Origin: Roseococcus sp. SDR
Lineage (GTDB): Bacteria > Pseudomonadota > Alphaproteobacteria > Acetobacterales > Acetobacteraceae
Direction of reading: 5' to 3'
Length of the DNA: 64,000 nucleotides
NCBI RefSeq assembly: GCF_019083995.1
Contig: NZ_JAHRCU010000018.1
Coordinates: 1 to 64,000, forward strand
A model generated the notes under the pieces. The model was not told where the DNA came from, ran no database searches, and saw only the letters and a program-made list of their open reading frames with translations. The position numbers and the translations under genes were made by a program. Numbering within the stretch: the stretch's first letter is position 1; each line of letters opens with the position of its first letter. Shown here piece by piece: positions 25,418-36,700 of this stretch.

Positions 25418-26729
25418 GCGCGAGCACCAGGACGAGGCCCAAGGCGCCCAGCGCGAAGGGCCAGGCAAAGGCGGTGACGGCACGATCCCGCGCATCGGGC
25501 AGCCGCAGCTCCGCCCAGCGGATCAGCAGCGCCAGCGTGGCCAGGAAACACGGCAGCAGCGCCCAGCGCGGCGGCGACCCCGCCAGCACGAGGATCACGC
25601 CCAGGATCACCGTGAAGGGCAGCACCATCCCCAGGCCCGCCGCATTCCCGCGGAACACCACCCAGGCCTCGGCGAGGCCCGCGACCATCACCAGCAGGGC
25701 CAGCGCCAGCGCCATCCCCGTGGCTCCCCAGGTGAGGCCAAGGCCCAGCGGCAGCAGCAAGAGCGGTGCGAAGCGCGCGAAGGGCGCCCCGCCCAGCCGG
25801 TTCAGCCAGGCCAGCAGCGCAATCAGCAGCAGCACGAGGCCACCCAGCTCCACCGGCCCCAGCCCGTGCAGCCCGAAATGCGGCACCAGCGCGCCAAGGT
25901 CGGGGGAGGCTGCCGGCTCCAGCCCCGCCGCGCCCAGGCGGAACAGCGCCACGATCGGCCCGCAGAGCGCGAGGGCGAGCAGCAGCTCCGCCTCCACCAC
26001 GCAGCGCAGCCGCGGCAGCCAGAGGCTGGCCGGCGCGGCCCGGCCCGCATCCAGCAGCAGGGCCACGCGCAGCGCGGCCGCGATCTGCGCCAGCACCACA
26101 AAGCCCGCCGTGATCGCCAGCAGCGGAAACGCCTCCGCGCCGAACAGCAGCCCACGATGCGGCGCCGCGACGAAGAGCCCGCCCATCACCAGCGCCATGC
26201 CCGCCAGCATCAGCCCCGCATGCCGCATGCCGATCGCCTGCGGCACGGCGGCCGGCCAGGCGGGCCGCAGCAGCATCCAGAGCAGGGGCAGGTTGCCCAT
26301 CCAGAGCGCGGCACCGCTCTCCCGCAGCAGGGTCGCCAGCGTCACGCTGCCCGGCTGCAACAGGCTGAGCCGCCCCTCGGTGACGCCCAGCACCATGGCG
26401 AGCGCGCTGAAGCCCAGAACGGCCAGCGCGAGCCGCGGCGCCGGCCCCTCACGCGGGGCGAGGGCCAGCGGCACCGCGGCCGCCAGAAGCACGCCGATCG
26501 CGCCGAACTGCCCGGCAAAGAGCTGCACGAGCGCGAGCCCCATCGTCGCCAGCGCCGAGAGCCGCAGGAAGAGCTGCGTCTGCGCCATCAGGATGGCGGC
26601 CTGGCCGGGCGGCAGGCGCCGCGCGAGCGGGCTTGCCACCAGCGCCAGGAAGGCCGCACCCCCCAGCAGCGCGCTGCGCGCCGCCAGCGCGCTCGCCTCC
26701 AGCAGGGCAGGGGCGAGCCCCGATTCCAC
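25407..26729 (-). CDS. polytopic membrane protein, CopD-like
   Basis: 440 aa, leucine/alanine-rich with about twelve predicted membrane helices. The segment LLRESGAALWMGNLPLLWMLL (near 135-155) resembles the CopD signature in which a helix carries HxxxxxxWxGGL, but the histidine is absent, so copper transport is not assured. Lies between a ferritin-like protein gene (14 nt upstream) and hpnN (11-nt overlap), so it is co-transcribed with a hopanoid transporter. A hopanoid-related or electron-transfer role is possible. I do not recognise a closer family. Confidence 0.6.
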   Translation of the reverse strand: MESGLAPALLEASALAARSALLGGAAFLALVASPLARRLPPGQAAILMAQTQLFLRLSALATMGLALVQLFAGQFGAIGVLLAAAVPLALAPREGPAPRLALAVLGFSALAMVLGVTEGRLSLLQPGSVTLATLLRESGAALWMGNLPLLWMLLRPAWPAAVPQAIGMRHAGLMLAGMALVMGGLFVAAPHRGLLFGAEAFPLLAITAGFVVLAQIAAALRVALLLDAGRAAPASLWLPRLRCVVEAELLLALALCGPIVALFRLGAAGLEPAASPDLGALVPHFGLHGLGPVELGGLVLLLIALLAWLNRLGGAPFARFAPLLLLPLGLGLTWGATGMALALALLVMVAGLAEAWVVFRGNAAGLGMVLPFTVILGVILVLAGSPPRWALLPCFLATLALLIRWAELRLPDARDRAVTAFAWPFALGALGLVLVLAHDV

Positions 26730-26743
26730 TCAGCGGGCTTCCA

Positions 26744-27745
26744 TCAGGCCGGCTTGGGCGCGCGCATGAAGCGCCGCGCGAGGCGCACCAGCCAGGGCAT
26801 GGTGGTGGGCCGCAGCAGCCGCTCGTCATAGCCGGCGAAGCGGCGGTCATTCTCGGCGAGACACAGGTCCATGATCTCGGCCATGGTGTATTCCTTGGCC
26901 GTCATGGCCTTGCCGCCGGTGACGGTGAAGTTGTTGTCCTGCGTGCGCTCCTTGCCGTCCCCATCCACGGTCTTGGCGAGGCCGATGCGCTCCCAGCCGA
27001 GAAACACCCAGACCGCCCAGACCCGCATCTCGAACCAGGGCCGCCGCCAGAGCGGCATGGTGGCGCGATGCCAGGCCAGCCAATTGGCAAACAGCAGGAT
27101 ATGGCGGCATTCCTCCTGCATCACCGGCTCGAAGGTCTCGACCAGCTCTTCCGGGAAGAAGCCCGATTGCCGCGCCATCTCGAACAGGCCGAAGGCGAAG
27201 AAGCTGTCCACGCATTCGCTGAAGCCGGTGACGAGATAGGCCCACTCGGTATCCTTGGGCTTCACATATTCCGGCTCGGGCGCGAGCGGGATGCCATAGG
27301 CCTCGACCAGGCGGGAGAGCACCTCCTTGTGGCGATTCTCCTCCCAGCCATTGCGGGCGATGGTCTCGCGCAGCTCGGGATCCTTCAGCGTCTCGGCATA
27401 GGCCGACATGCGCAGCCGGGCCTTGCCTTCGGTCTGCACCGCGATGTCCCAGATCGGCAGGGAGGTGATGCGGTGCAGCGCCTCCTCATCGAGCTTGGGC
27501 CAGTTGATGACGCTCGGTTTGTAGGGGTTGAAGGTCTCGGCGAACATCGCGCACATCGCCTGCTTGTGCTCGGGCGAGCCGGGCTTCAGGCGGCCGGGCA
27601 GCGGGCTTTTCCAGTGCCGCGCGCGGGCATCGGCGGCGGCGACGGTGCCGGCATCGGGCAGCCGGCCGGCGAGATTGTCATCCAGGCTGCCGGAGAGGCG
27701 GGCTTCCAGCTCGTTCAGGATCTGGCTGGTGGCGGCGTGGCTCAC
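26744..27745 (-). CDS. diiron ferritin-like protein of unknown function
   Basis: 333 aa. A four-helix diiron pattern is complete: Glu106 (QTEGKAR), Glu136-x-x-His139 (EENRH), Glu177 (GFSECVD), and Glu212-x-x-His215 (EECRH). Proteins with this E...ExxH...E...ExxH set include oxygenases, N-oxygenases and ferroxidases. Start taken at the GTG just before SHAATSQ, with GGAG upstream; the frame further up is not protein-like. First gene of a leftward run into the CopD-like protein and HpnN, so an oxidation of a hopanoid or another membrane lipid is an attractive guess, not shown. C terminus carries two short basic stretches (RRFMRAPKPA). Confidence 0.72.
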   Translation of the reverse strand: MSHAATSQILNELEARLSGSLDDNLAGRLPDAGTVAAADARARHWKSPLPGRLKPGSPEHKQAMCAMFAETFNPYKPSVINWPKLDEEALHRITSLPIWDIAVQTEGKARLRMSAYAETLKDPELRETIARNGWEENRHKEVLSRLVEAYGIPLAPEPEYVKPKDTEWAYLVTGFSECVDSFFAFGLFEMARQSGFFPEELVETFEPVMQEECRHILLFANWLAWHRATMPLWRRPWFEMRVWAVWVFLGWERIGLAKTVDGDGKERTQDNNFTVTGGKAMTAKEYTMAEIMDLCLAENDRRFAGYDERLLRPTTMPWLVRLARRFMRAPKPA

Positions 27746-27910
27746 GGGGGAGGGACTCCATCGGGGCGGGGCGCCGGCAGGATGGCCGGAGGGACTGATT
27801 ATCCGCCAAGCCCGGCCAAGTCCACGCGCCGGCCGCATGCATGACATTCCGGAAAGGACAGCCCCGCAACGAGCGTCTAACGTTTCGCGGCGTTGAGGAG
27901 GCCTGCCCCC

Positions 27911-28405
27911 ATGAACCATATGTCCCGCGCCGCCGGCGCGGCATTGACGCTTCTGTACCTGAGCATCGGCCCGGCCTCGGCCCAGTCCTACCGGGAGGAG
28001 CCGGTGCAGCGGATCGGCAGCGGCACCATCCTGCGCATCATCGACAACAACCAGTTCAACCGCTGCGCGGCGAGCTTCGGCCCCAATGCCAGCATGCTGC
28101 GCATCGCCTTCAACAAGGACCGCCTCTACCAGATCAGCGTGCCCTCGGCACCCACCGCGCGGCCGCCGATCCAGCTCGTCATCCAGCTCAACCCGGGCGG
28201 GCGGCGCGTCATCAACGGCACGCAGAACCACGCCCGCGCCGCCGGCAATCTCGACAATGCGACGACGAACGCGATCCTCGAGCATCGCGGCCCCTTCGTC
28301 GTGGGGCTCGGCGCCAATCGCTACGAATGGAACCTGGGTGCCGCCATGCCCGCGATCTTCGAGGCGCTGGAGAGCTGCACGAACCGCGCCAGCGGCTGGC
28401 GCTAG
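27911..28405 (+). CDS. small secreted protein of unknown function (1 of 3)
   Basis: 164 aa with a clear signal peptide (basic N terminus, hydrophobic core, cleavage near ASAQ). The mature part has two cysteines (NRCAASF and ESCTN) that could pair, and no motif I recognise. Start chosen at the ATG eight bases after GAGGAGG. First of three consecutive small exported proteins, all with two or more cysteines, between the diiron gene and hpnH. Seven bases separate it from the next gene. Confidence 0.7.
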   Translation: MNHMSRAAGAALTLLYLSIGPASAQSYREEPVQRIGSGTILRIIDNNQFNRCAASFGPNASMLRIAFNKDRLYQISVPSAPTARPPIQLVIQLNPGGRRVINGTQNHARAAGNLDNATTNAILEHRGPFVVGLGANRYEWNLGAAMPAIFEALESCTNRASGWR

Positions 28406-28412
28406 GATGAGG

Positions 28413-28976
28413 ATGACGCGCATGCCCAAGCGCCTGGCCCTGCTGGCCGCCGCCCTGCTTCTCGCGGCCCCGGCCTTCGCCCAGGCCCCCGCCAGCACCA
28501 ACCCCGCCACCGGCAACAGCGTGCTGCGCCAGGGCGAGACCCGCGCGGGCGACTGGATCATCGCCCGCTTCGAGGATGCCGGCACGAATCGCCTGATCCG
28601 CTGCGAGATGGAGCGCAGCTACCCCAATGGCAGCGTGCTGCGCGTCGAGGCGGCGCCCCGGCCCGCCGGCCAGGCCGCGCCGCAGCCCCCCATCGCCATC
28701 GGCTTCGTCACCGGCGGCGCCTCGCTCGACCGGCTAGGCCCAAGCTTCGAGGTGCGCTTCTGGGTGGATGACGAGAACGGCACCCAGACCACGACCGCCA
28801 CCGCCGTCACCAACCGCTCGGCCCGCTTCGTCGAGCCCGATGCCGAGGCCGGCACGCTGGACAGCCTGGCCGGGGGGCGGGACCTCGCCATCATGGCGGG
28901 GGAGACGCTGCATTCCTATTCGCTGCGCGGCTCGGGGGCGGCGGTGCGCGCGCTCCAGGCCTGCCTGCGCCGATGA
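28413..28976 (+). CDS. small secreted protein of unknown function (2 of 3)
   Basis: 187 aa with a signal peptide ending AAPAFAQ. Mature part contains GDWIIARFED near 47 and IRCEMERSYPNGSVL near 63-77, a layout like the invasion-associated protein B (IalB) group, in which GDW and a cysteine recur; the final cysteine is in LQACLRR. The IalB link is a suggestion only. ATG choices at 28407, 28413 and 28422 are all plausible; AGGATGAGG precedes 28413. Overlaps the third small gene by ATGA. Confidence 0.65.
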   Translation: MTRMPKRLALLAAALLLAAPAFAQAPASTNPATGNSVLRQGETRAGDWIIARFEDAGTNRLIRCEMERSYPNGSVLRVEAAPRPAGQAAPQPPIAIGFVTGGASLDRLGPSFEVRFWVDDENGTQTTTATAVTNRSARFVEPDAEAGTLDSLAGGRDLAIMAGETLHSYSLRGSGAAVRALQACLRR

Positions 28977-29350
28977 GCGCGCGGCACCCGATCGCGGCCG
29001 CCCTGCTGCTCGGCCTGGCCGCGCTGCCATGCCCGGCCGGGGCCCGGCCGGCCGATTGCCTCGTCCAGGTCGAGGGCCGCACCCTCATCAACGGCCCCTG
29101 CGACTTCGCCGCCGAGGCGGGCGGGGATTTCACCGTGACGCTGGGCCCCCGCAAGGCGCAGGTGATGGTGGATCCGGGCGCCCGCCAGGGCCGCGCCTTC
29201 TATGAGGACAGCGCCTCGGGCGAGCCGCCCGGCGTGGCCGATGTGCGGCGTGACGGCGCCTGCTGGGGTCAGCCCCGCGCCATCCGCGTCTGCGCCTGGC
29301 AGCCGGGCGAGCGCCCGGCCGCCTATCGCAACCTCCCCGCCGCGCGGTAG
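28973..29350 (+). CDS. small secreted protein of unknown function (3 of 3)
   Basis: 125 aa with a signal peptide (cleavage near AGARPA). Mature part has four cysteines (DCLV, GPCDF, GACWG, RVCAW), likely two disulfides in the periplasm. No family recognised. Start fixed by the ATGA overlap with the preceding gene, so it belongs to the same transcript. A 198-bp gap before hpnH follows; it holds GATGAAGC/GCTTCATG inverted repeats and presumably the hpnH promoter. Confidence 0.65.
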   Translation: MSARHPIAAALLLGLAALPCPAGARPADCLVQVEGRTLINGPCDFAAEAGGDFTVTLGPRKAQVMVDPGARQGRAFYEDSASGEPPGVADVRRDGACWGQPRAIRVCAWQPGERPAAYRNLPAAR

Positions 29351-29548
29351 GGCCGCACCACGCGCATCCGATCGGCGTTGCATGCAAAAACCGATGAAGC
29401 CGGGCCGGATCGCTTCATGAAGATTGCGTCAGCCTTGGCCGGCACGCAACGAAAGGTGACGGGCCACCCGTCCGCCCGGCTTGCCTTCGCAGCGCCGCAT
29501 TCCCCGTGCTAGAGGCTCGGGTTCGCAGCACTCCGGAGCGGATTCGGC

Positions 29549-30727
29549 ATGGGTATTCCCCTCGCGCAACAGGCCAAGGTCGCGGCCTATGTGGTCAAGC
29601 AGCAATTGGCTGGCCGCAAGCGCTTTCCGCTCGTCCTGATGCTGGAGCCCCTGTTCCGCTGCAACCTGGCCTGCGCCGGCTGCGGCAAGATCGACTATCC
29701 GGATGAGATCCTGAACAAGCGCCTCTCCGTCGAGGACTGCCTGGGTGCGGCCGAGGAATGCGGCGCCCCCGTCGTCGCCATCGCGGGCGGCGAGCCGCTG
29801 CTGCACAAGGAAATGCCGCAGATCGTGGAAGGCCTGCTGAAGCAGGGCCGCATCGTCATCCTCTGCACCAATGCGCTGCTGCTGGAAAAGCGCATGGAGG
29901 CCTACAAGCCGCATCCGCGCTTCATCTGGGACATCCACCTGGATGGCGACAAGGCCCAGCATGACTGGGCGGTGAGCCAGGAGGGCGTCTATGACCGCGC
30001 CGTCGAGGCGCTGAAGAAGGTGCGCGACGCCGGCTTCCGCACCGCCATCAACTGCACCCTCTTCAACAATGCCGATGCCGAGCGCACCGCGAAGTTCTTC
30101 GACGACGTGACGGCGATGGGCGTGGACAACATCATGCTCTCGCCCGGCTATGCCTATGAGCGCGCGCCGGACCAGAAGCACTTCCTGAACCGCCAGGCGA
30201 CGAAGAACCTCTTCCGCGACGTGTTCCGCCACAACACGGGCAAGGGGAAGCCCAAGTGGCGCATGGGCAACAGCCCGCTCTTCCTCGACTTCCTGGCCGG
30301 CAACCAGAGCTATCACTGCACGCCCTGGGGCAATCCCACGCGCAATGTCTTCGGCTGGCAGCGCCCCTGCTACCTGCTGGGCGAGGGCTACGCCAAGAGC
30401 TTCACGGAGCTCATGGAAACCACCGACTGGGACAAGTACGGCGTCGGCAATTACGAGAAATGCGCCGACTGCATGGTGCATTCCGGCTTCGAGGCGACGG
30501 CGGCCCTGGACGCGATCAAGCGCCCCTGGAAGGCCGTCACGGCGCAGCTCCGCGGCCCGCGCACCGAGGGTCCGATGGCGCCCGAGATTGATCTCTCCAA
30601 GCAGCGCCCGGCCGAATACGTCTTCTCCGCCCATGTGCAGAAGGCCATGAACGAGATGGCGCATGAGGCGCCCCGCAAGGGGGCCAAGCATGGCGACACG
30701 GCCAAGCCGGTTGCGGCGGCGGAATAG
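29549..30727 (+). CDS. hpnH: adenosyl-hopane synthase, radical SAM protein HpnH
   Basis: 392 aa radical SAM enzyme. The CxxxCxxC cluster motif is Cys38, Cys42, Cys45 (CNLACAGC), followed by IAGGEPLLH near 78-86. HpnH joins a 5'-deoxyadenosyl radical to diploptene, the first step in making extended C35 hopanoids, in the cytosol at the membrane. The high match to remembered HpnH sequence (start PLAQQAKVAAYVVKQ, HLDGDKAQHD) makes the call firm. C-terminal cysteines near CADCMV may bind a second cluster. Other hopanoid genes (shc, hpnG) are not in the window. Confidence 0.93.
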   Translation: MGIPLAQQAKVAAYVVKQQLAGRKRFPLVLMLEPLFRCNLACAGCGKIDYPDEILNKRLSVEDCLGAAEECGAPVVAIAGGEPLLHKEMPQIVEGLLKQGRIVILCTNALLLEKRMEAYKPHPRFIWDIHLDGDKAQHDWAVSQEGVYDRAVEALKKVRDAGFRTAINCTLFNNADAERTAKFFDDVTAMGVDNIMLSPGYAYERAPDQKHFLNRQATKNLFRDVFRHNTGKGKPKWRMGNSPLFLDFLAGNQSYHCTPWGNPTRNVFGWQRPCYLLGEGYAKSFTELMETTDWDKYGVGNYEKCADCMVHSGFEATAALDAIKRPWKAVTAQLRGPRTEGPMAPEIDLSKQRPAEYVFSAHVQKAMNEMAHEAPRKGAKHGDTAKPVAAAE

Positions 30728-30782
30728 GCCCTCCGCGCACTGGCGGAACGGTCACGCTTCTGGGTAGCGTGATCCCTGGTTC

Positions 30783-33700
30783 ATGCAACCAGGATGGTCG
30801 CCGCCTTTGTCCCTGCCACGCCTTCTTGCCGCGCTGCTGGCGACCACGGCCCTGATGCCCCTCGACGCCCGGCCGCAATCCGCGGGCGGCGGCGGCGGCG
30901 CGGGCCTGGGCGGTGCGGGCGGGCTTGGCAGCAATTTCTCCACAGGTGGCGCGGGCGCTGATGACCCGGCCTTCGGCGGCGGCGGCGGCGGCGCGGGCGA
31001 TACGGGCGGCCCCGGCGGCGCGGGCGATGCGCCGGGGGGCGCGGGCGGCAGCAGCCCCGGCGCGGGCGGCAGCGGCGGGGCGGCCGGCACGCTCGCCGGT
31101 GGCGGCGGTGGCGGAGGCGCCCATGGCCTCGTCGACTCCATCCTGCCCGGCGGCCCGGTCACGGGCGGTGGCGGTGGCGGCGGCGGCGGCGGGGCCGATG
31201 CGGGCGGCGGCGGCGGCGCGGGCGGCACGGGCCTCGTCTTCATCGCCACCGGCAATGCCGGCACCCTCTTTGATCCCATCACGGGCGGCGCGGGCGGCGC
31301 GGGCGGCGATTCCCCCACCGGCCTGCCGGGCCAGGGCGGGCAGGGCGGCGCCGGCATCGTCTTCACCGCGCCCGATGTCGCCATCCAGATCCAGGCCAAT
31401 GTCTCCGGCGGGGCCGGCGGCGGCCCCTTCGCCGAGGGCGGCGTGGGCATCCGGGGCGAGGGCCTCTCGATCACGCTCGGCGCCACGATCTCAGGCGGGT
31501 TGAGCGGCGATGGCGGCACCCGTGCCGCGGCCCTGGAGCTGACGGGCGGCACCAATCTTCTCTCCCTCGGTGCCAGCGCCGGGGTGCAGGGCGCCATCGC
31601 GCTCCAGGGCTTCGCCGCGCTGGAATTCGCGCAATCCACCGATGCCGCGCTCGCGGCCGGCATCACGGGGTTCGGCTCGATCAGCAAGACGGGCGCCGGC
31701 ACGCTCACGCTGAATGGCGCGGGCAGCTTCGGCGCCGGCACCAGCATCCAGGCCGGCACGCTGGTGCTGGGCGAGGCCTCGGCGCTCGGCACCGGGCTCA
31801 TCACCCTCGGCACCGCCACGCTGCGCGGCGCGGTGGATGCGACGCTCGCGCAGGATCTGCGCATCACCTCCGGCGCCAGCGCCACCATCGCCGCCGCCAC
31901 CGGCACCACGCTGACGCTGACCGGCGGGCTGACGACGCTGGCCAATGCCACACTGACCCTGGGCGCGAGCGGCGCCACCGGGACCATCGAGGCGAATTTC
32001 GCGAGCGTCGAGCCGACCGACCTTGCCACCACCGCGCTCGTCATCGCGGCCGGGCGCGTGGCCTCGGGCGGCTTCGCCTTCAACGATCTGACATCCAACG
32101 CGGCCAGCACGACGATCCAGTCCGGCGCCACGCTCGACCTCAACGGCCATCTCAGCACCATCGCCAACCTCCAGGGCGCCGGCACGCTCACCAACACGGA
32201 TCTCATCCGCATCCGCGAGGGCAGCTTCGCCGGCAGCATCACGGGGCTGGGCGGCAGCCTGGAGAAGACCGGCACGGGCACGCTCACGCTCAGCGGCACG
32301 AACACCTACACCGGCACCACCGAGATCAGCGGCGGCACGCTGCGCATCGGCGCGGGCGGCACCGGCGGCACGCTGGGTGCGGGCGCTGTCATCAATGACG
32401 GCGCGCTGGTCTTCGACCGCAGCGACGCGCTGACCGTCGCCAACAGCATCTCGGGCAGCGGCACGGTCACGCAGGCGGGCGGCGGCGTGCTGACGCTCTC
32501 CTCCGCCAACAGCTATTCGGGCGGCACCAGCATCAGCGCCGGCACCCTGGCGCTGGGCGATCTCGGCGCCATCGGCAGCGGCGCCGTCACCTTCACGGGC
32601 GGCGCGCTGCGCAGCAACGTCACCGGCGCCCTCGCCAATACCATCGCCATCACCGACAACGCCGCCGGGCGCCTGGCCGCCGCCACGGGCGAAACGCTGA
32701 CGCTGACCGGCACGCTCTCGCTCCGGCCCGGCAGCACGCTCACCATCGGCTCCGCCACCGAGGCGGGGCGCGTGGTGGCGAGTTTCGGCACGGTGGATGT
32801 CTTCTCGCCCGCCACCATCGCGCTGACCATCGCGGGCGGCACGCTCGAGGCCGGCAATCTCGGGCTCAACCAGCTCACGCAGCTGGCCGGCAGCGTCACC
32901 ATCGCCTCGGGCGCCACGCTGGATTTCGGCGCGCTGACCGGCACCATCGGCAATCTGCAGGGGGCGGGCACGCTCACCGGCAGCGCCACCACGCAGATCA
33001 GCGCCGGCAGCTTCGCGGGCGTGATCGCGGGCGCGGGCGGCTTCGAGAAGCTCGGCGCCGGCACCCTCATCCTCTCGGGGGCCAACACCTATGCGGGGAC
33101 GACGACCATCACCGCGGGCACGCTGCGCATCGAGGGCGCGGGCGCGCTGAGCGGCGGCGGCATCACCAACAATGCGGCGCTGGTCTTCGCCCGCAATGAC
33201 ACGGTGACGCTCGCCAATGCCATCTCCGGCACGGGCACGCTGACCCAGGCGGGCAGCGGCACGCTGATCCTGACCGGTGCGAACACGCAGACAGGCCTCA
33301 CCACCATCAACGCGGGCGGCACGATCCAGCTCGGCGATGGCGGCACCTCGGGGCAGATCAGCGGTGGCGCCGTCGTGAACAATGGCGCGCTGGTGGTGAA
33401 CCGGGGCGATGCGGTGACGCTGGCCAACGCCATCTCGGGCAGTGGCACGCTGACCCAGGCGGGCCTGGGCACGCTGACGCTGACCGGCGCCAACACCTAT
33501 TCGGGCCTGACCACGATCAACAGCGGCCGGACCTTGCGCGTGGAAGGCGCGGGCATGCTGGGCACGGGCGGTGTCGCGAATGAGGGCGCGCTGGTCTTCG
33601 CCCGCGTGGGCGACGTCACGCTCGCGGGCAACCTCTCCGGCGCGGGCAGCCTGGCGCAGGCGGGCAGCGGGGTGCTGACGCTGAGCGGGGCCGCGACGCA

Positions 33701-36700
33701 TACGGGCGGCACCAGCATCGCGGCCGGTGGCACGCTGCGCGTCACGGGCAGCCTCGGCGGCGATGTGTCGAATGACGGCGCGCTGGTCTTCGCGCGTGCC
33801 ACCGCGCTCACCTATGCCGGCGCCATTTCGGGCGCGGGGATGCTGACGCAGGCGGGGACAGGCACGCTGACGCTGACCGGCGCGAACACCCACACGGGCG
33901 GCACGACGATCAGCGCGGGAACGCTCAGGGTCGGTGATGGCGGCACCAGCGGTTCCATCACCGGCAACATCACGAACAACGCGGCGCTGGTCTTCAACCG
34001 CAGCGATGCCTTGACCTATGGCGGTGTCATCTCCGGCACGGGCAGCCTGACGCAGGCAGGCGCGGGGACGCTGACGCTGACGGGTGCGAACACCCACACG
34101 GGCGGCACCAGCATCGCGGCCGGCACGCTCAGCATCGCCGCGGGGGCCACGCTCTCCGGCAACTCCAGCGTGACGGTCGGTGAGGGCGGCACGCTGATCT
34201 ATGAGAGCGGCGCCAATGCGGGGAACAACACGCATGTGGTTCAGGGCGCGGTGACGGGCGGCGTTCCCGGCGGCCTCCTGCGCTTCCTCGGCACGGCGAA
34301 TGCCGGCAGCGGCACCTACACGAACACGGCCGGTGGCGTCCTCGTCTCCGCCGCGACGAACCAGATCAGCTTCGAGGGCAGCAGCTCGGCGGGAACGGCG
34401 ACGCTGATCAACGAGCGCGCGCCGTCCTACTGGATCGCGATCCCGACCATCACCTTCCGGGACCAGGCGAGCATGGGTGCGGCGACCGTCATCAATCGCG
34501 GCGGACCGAGCTTCCAGCCGGCGGGCAGCCTGGTCGAACTGCGTGACGATGCGACCGCGGCGACGGCCAGCCTCACCATCGGCGGGTCCATCGGTGCCGA
34601 CACGATCGGCGCGCGGCTCGTCTTCCAGGATCGCAGCACCGCGGCCGCTTCCACGATCCGGCTGCTGGGCGGGTCAGGCAATCCCGCGGCCGCGGGTACG
34701 GGCGGGGGCGGCGGGAGCCTGCAATTCCTTGGCGACGCGACAGCTGGCACGACACGCATGACCGCCGAGGGCGGCACCTTCGGCGGCAGGGGCGGCCATG
34801 TCGCTTTCCGTGGCACGCAGGACGCGCCGCAGGCCAGCCTCCGCCTGGAAGGCAACGCGACGCTCGACCTCAGCGCCTTCCAGGGCACCTCCTTCCGCCT
34901 TGGCACCCTCTCGGGCGATGGCCGGGTGGATCTCGGCGGCAAGGAAATCCGCCTCGGCGGCAACAACACCGACCAGTTCTCGGGCGCCGCCTTCGGCGCC
35001 GATGGCGCGGGCGGCACGCTGGCCAAGGAGGGCTCGGCCACGCTGACGCTGACCGGCGACAGCCGCCTCACCGCCGTGCAGGTGAGGCAAGGCGCGCTGC
35101 GCCTGGGCGAGGGCGGCTCGCTCGGCAGCACGCCCGTCACCGTGGCGGCCGGGACAGGCCTCGAGGTCGCGCGCAGCGACAGCTTCACCCTGGCAAGCCC
35201 CATCTCCGGCGGGGGCGCGCTGCGGCAGACCGGCACGGGCACCACCATCCTCACCGGCGCCAACACCTACACCGGCGGCACCACCATCAGCGCCGGCACG
35301 CTGCAACTCGGCCCCGGCGGCACGCTCGGCAGCGGCGCCGTGGTGAACGACGCGACACTCGCCATCAACCGCGCCGATGCCCTCACCATCGCCAACCCCA
35401 TCTCGGGCAGCGGCGTGCTGCGCCAGCTTGGCACGGGCATGACGACGCTGACCGGCGCCAACAGCTACACCGGCGGCACGGTGATTTCCGCAGGCACGCT
35501 CTCGGTCTCTGCGGATGTGAATCTCGGGACGCCGGCCCGTGGCCTCATCACCCTGGCGGACGGCACGCTCGCCACCACCGCCAGCTTCACCCTGACGCGG
35601 CCCATGGCGCTGGAGGGCACCGGCGGCACCCTGGCCGTGGCCGGGGGCACGGCGCTGACCTTGCAGGAGACATCCAGGGTCAGCGGGCCGGGTGGACTGA
35701 CGCTGACCGGCGGCGGCCAGCTGCTCGTCGCCGGCGACCTCGGCCATGCGGGGCCGACGCGGGTGATGGAGGGCAGCCTCATCCTCCGCGGCGGGGCATG
35801 GACGGGGGGCGGGCCGCTCTTCGTCGCGGCGGGCGCCATGGTGGACACCAGCTTCACCTTCGCGCGCGGCATTCTCGTCGCCTCGCTGGCCGGCGAGGGC
35901 CAGGTGCTGCTCGGCGGCGCCACGCTCGGCATCACCCAGGGTGGCACGAGCTTCGGCGGCACGCTGGCCGATGCCAATGCGTTGGCCCGCGGCACGCTCT
36001 CCATCCTGGGCGGCACCACGACCCTCGACGGCGCCTCGCGGATCGGCGGCCGCACGCTGATCCAGGGCGGCACGCTGATCGTGAACGGCACGATCGAGGG
36101 CGGCAGCGGGATCGTGGTCAGCGCGGGGTCGCTCATCGTGAACGGGACGGTGCGCGGGCCCTTGTCCGGCGTCACGCTCGATGGCGGCGCGCTGGTGGTG
36201 AATGGCAGCATCCGGGAGACCAGCGTCATCATCAATGGCGGGACGCTCGGCGGCACCGGCAGCCTGCCGGGCGTCACCGTCGCGAGCGGCGGCACGCTGG
36301 CGCCGGGCAATTCCATCGGCACGATCAACGTCGCGAACCTCGTGCTCTCGGCCGGCTCCACCACGGCGATCGAGGTGCAGGGCAGCGCCGCGGACCGCAT
36401 CAACGTGACGGGCACCGCCACGCTCGGCGGCACGCTGCGCCTGCTGCCGCTGGGCGGCCCCTACAGCTTCAACACGCCCTATGTGCTGATCCAGGCGGGC
36501 AGCGTCAGCGGCAATTTCGCGCAGGTGAGCACGAGCGGCAGCTTCGGCGCGGGCGTCGAGGCGAATGTGACGGTCACGCCGACCGAGGTGCTGCTCGGCC
36601 TTACCCCGGCCGCGCTGACCGGCCCCGCCGGCCTGCCCAGCTTGATCACCTTCAACCAGCGTTCCACCGCGGGCGCGCTGGATGCGGCGGCCCGCGCGGG

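Noticed and set aside
22670-25477. Long rightward frame opposite hpnN
   Set aside because: Arg/Gln/His-rich shadow; the opposite strand encodes a twelve-helix transporter.
31491-34235. Long open frame antisense to the autotransporter (914 codons)
   Set aside because: Arg/Ala/Gly-rich composition with no domain pattern; arises from GC-rich repeats on the coding strand, where signal peptide and beta-barrel are clear.
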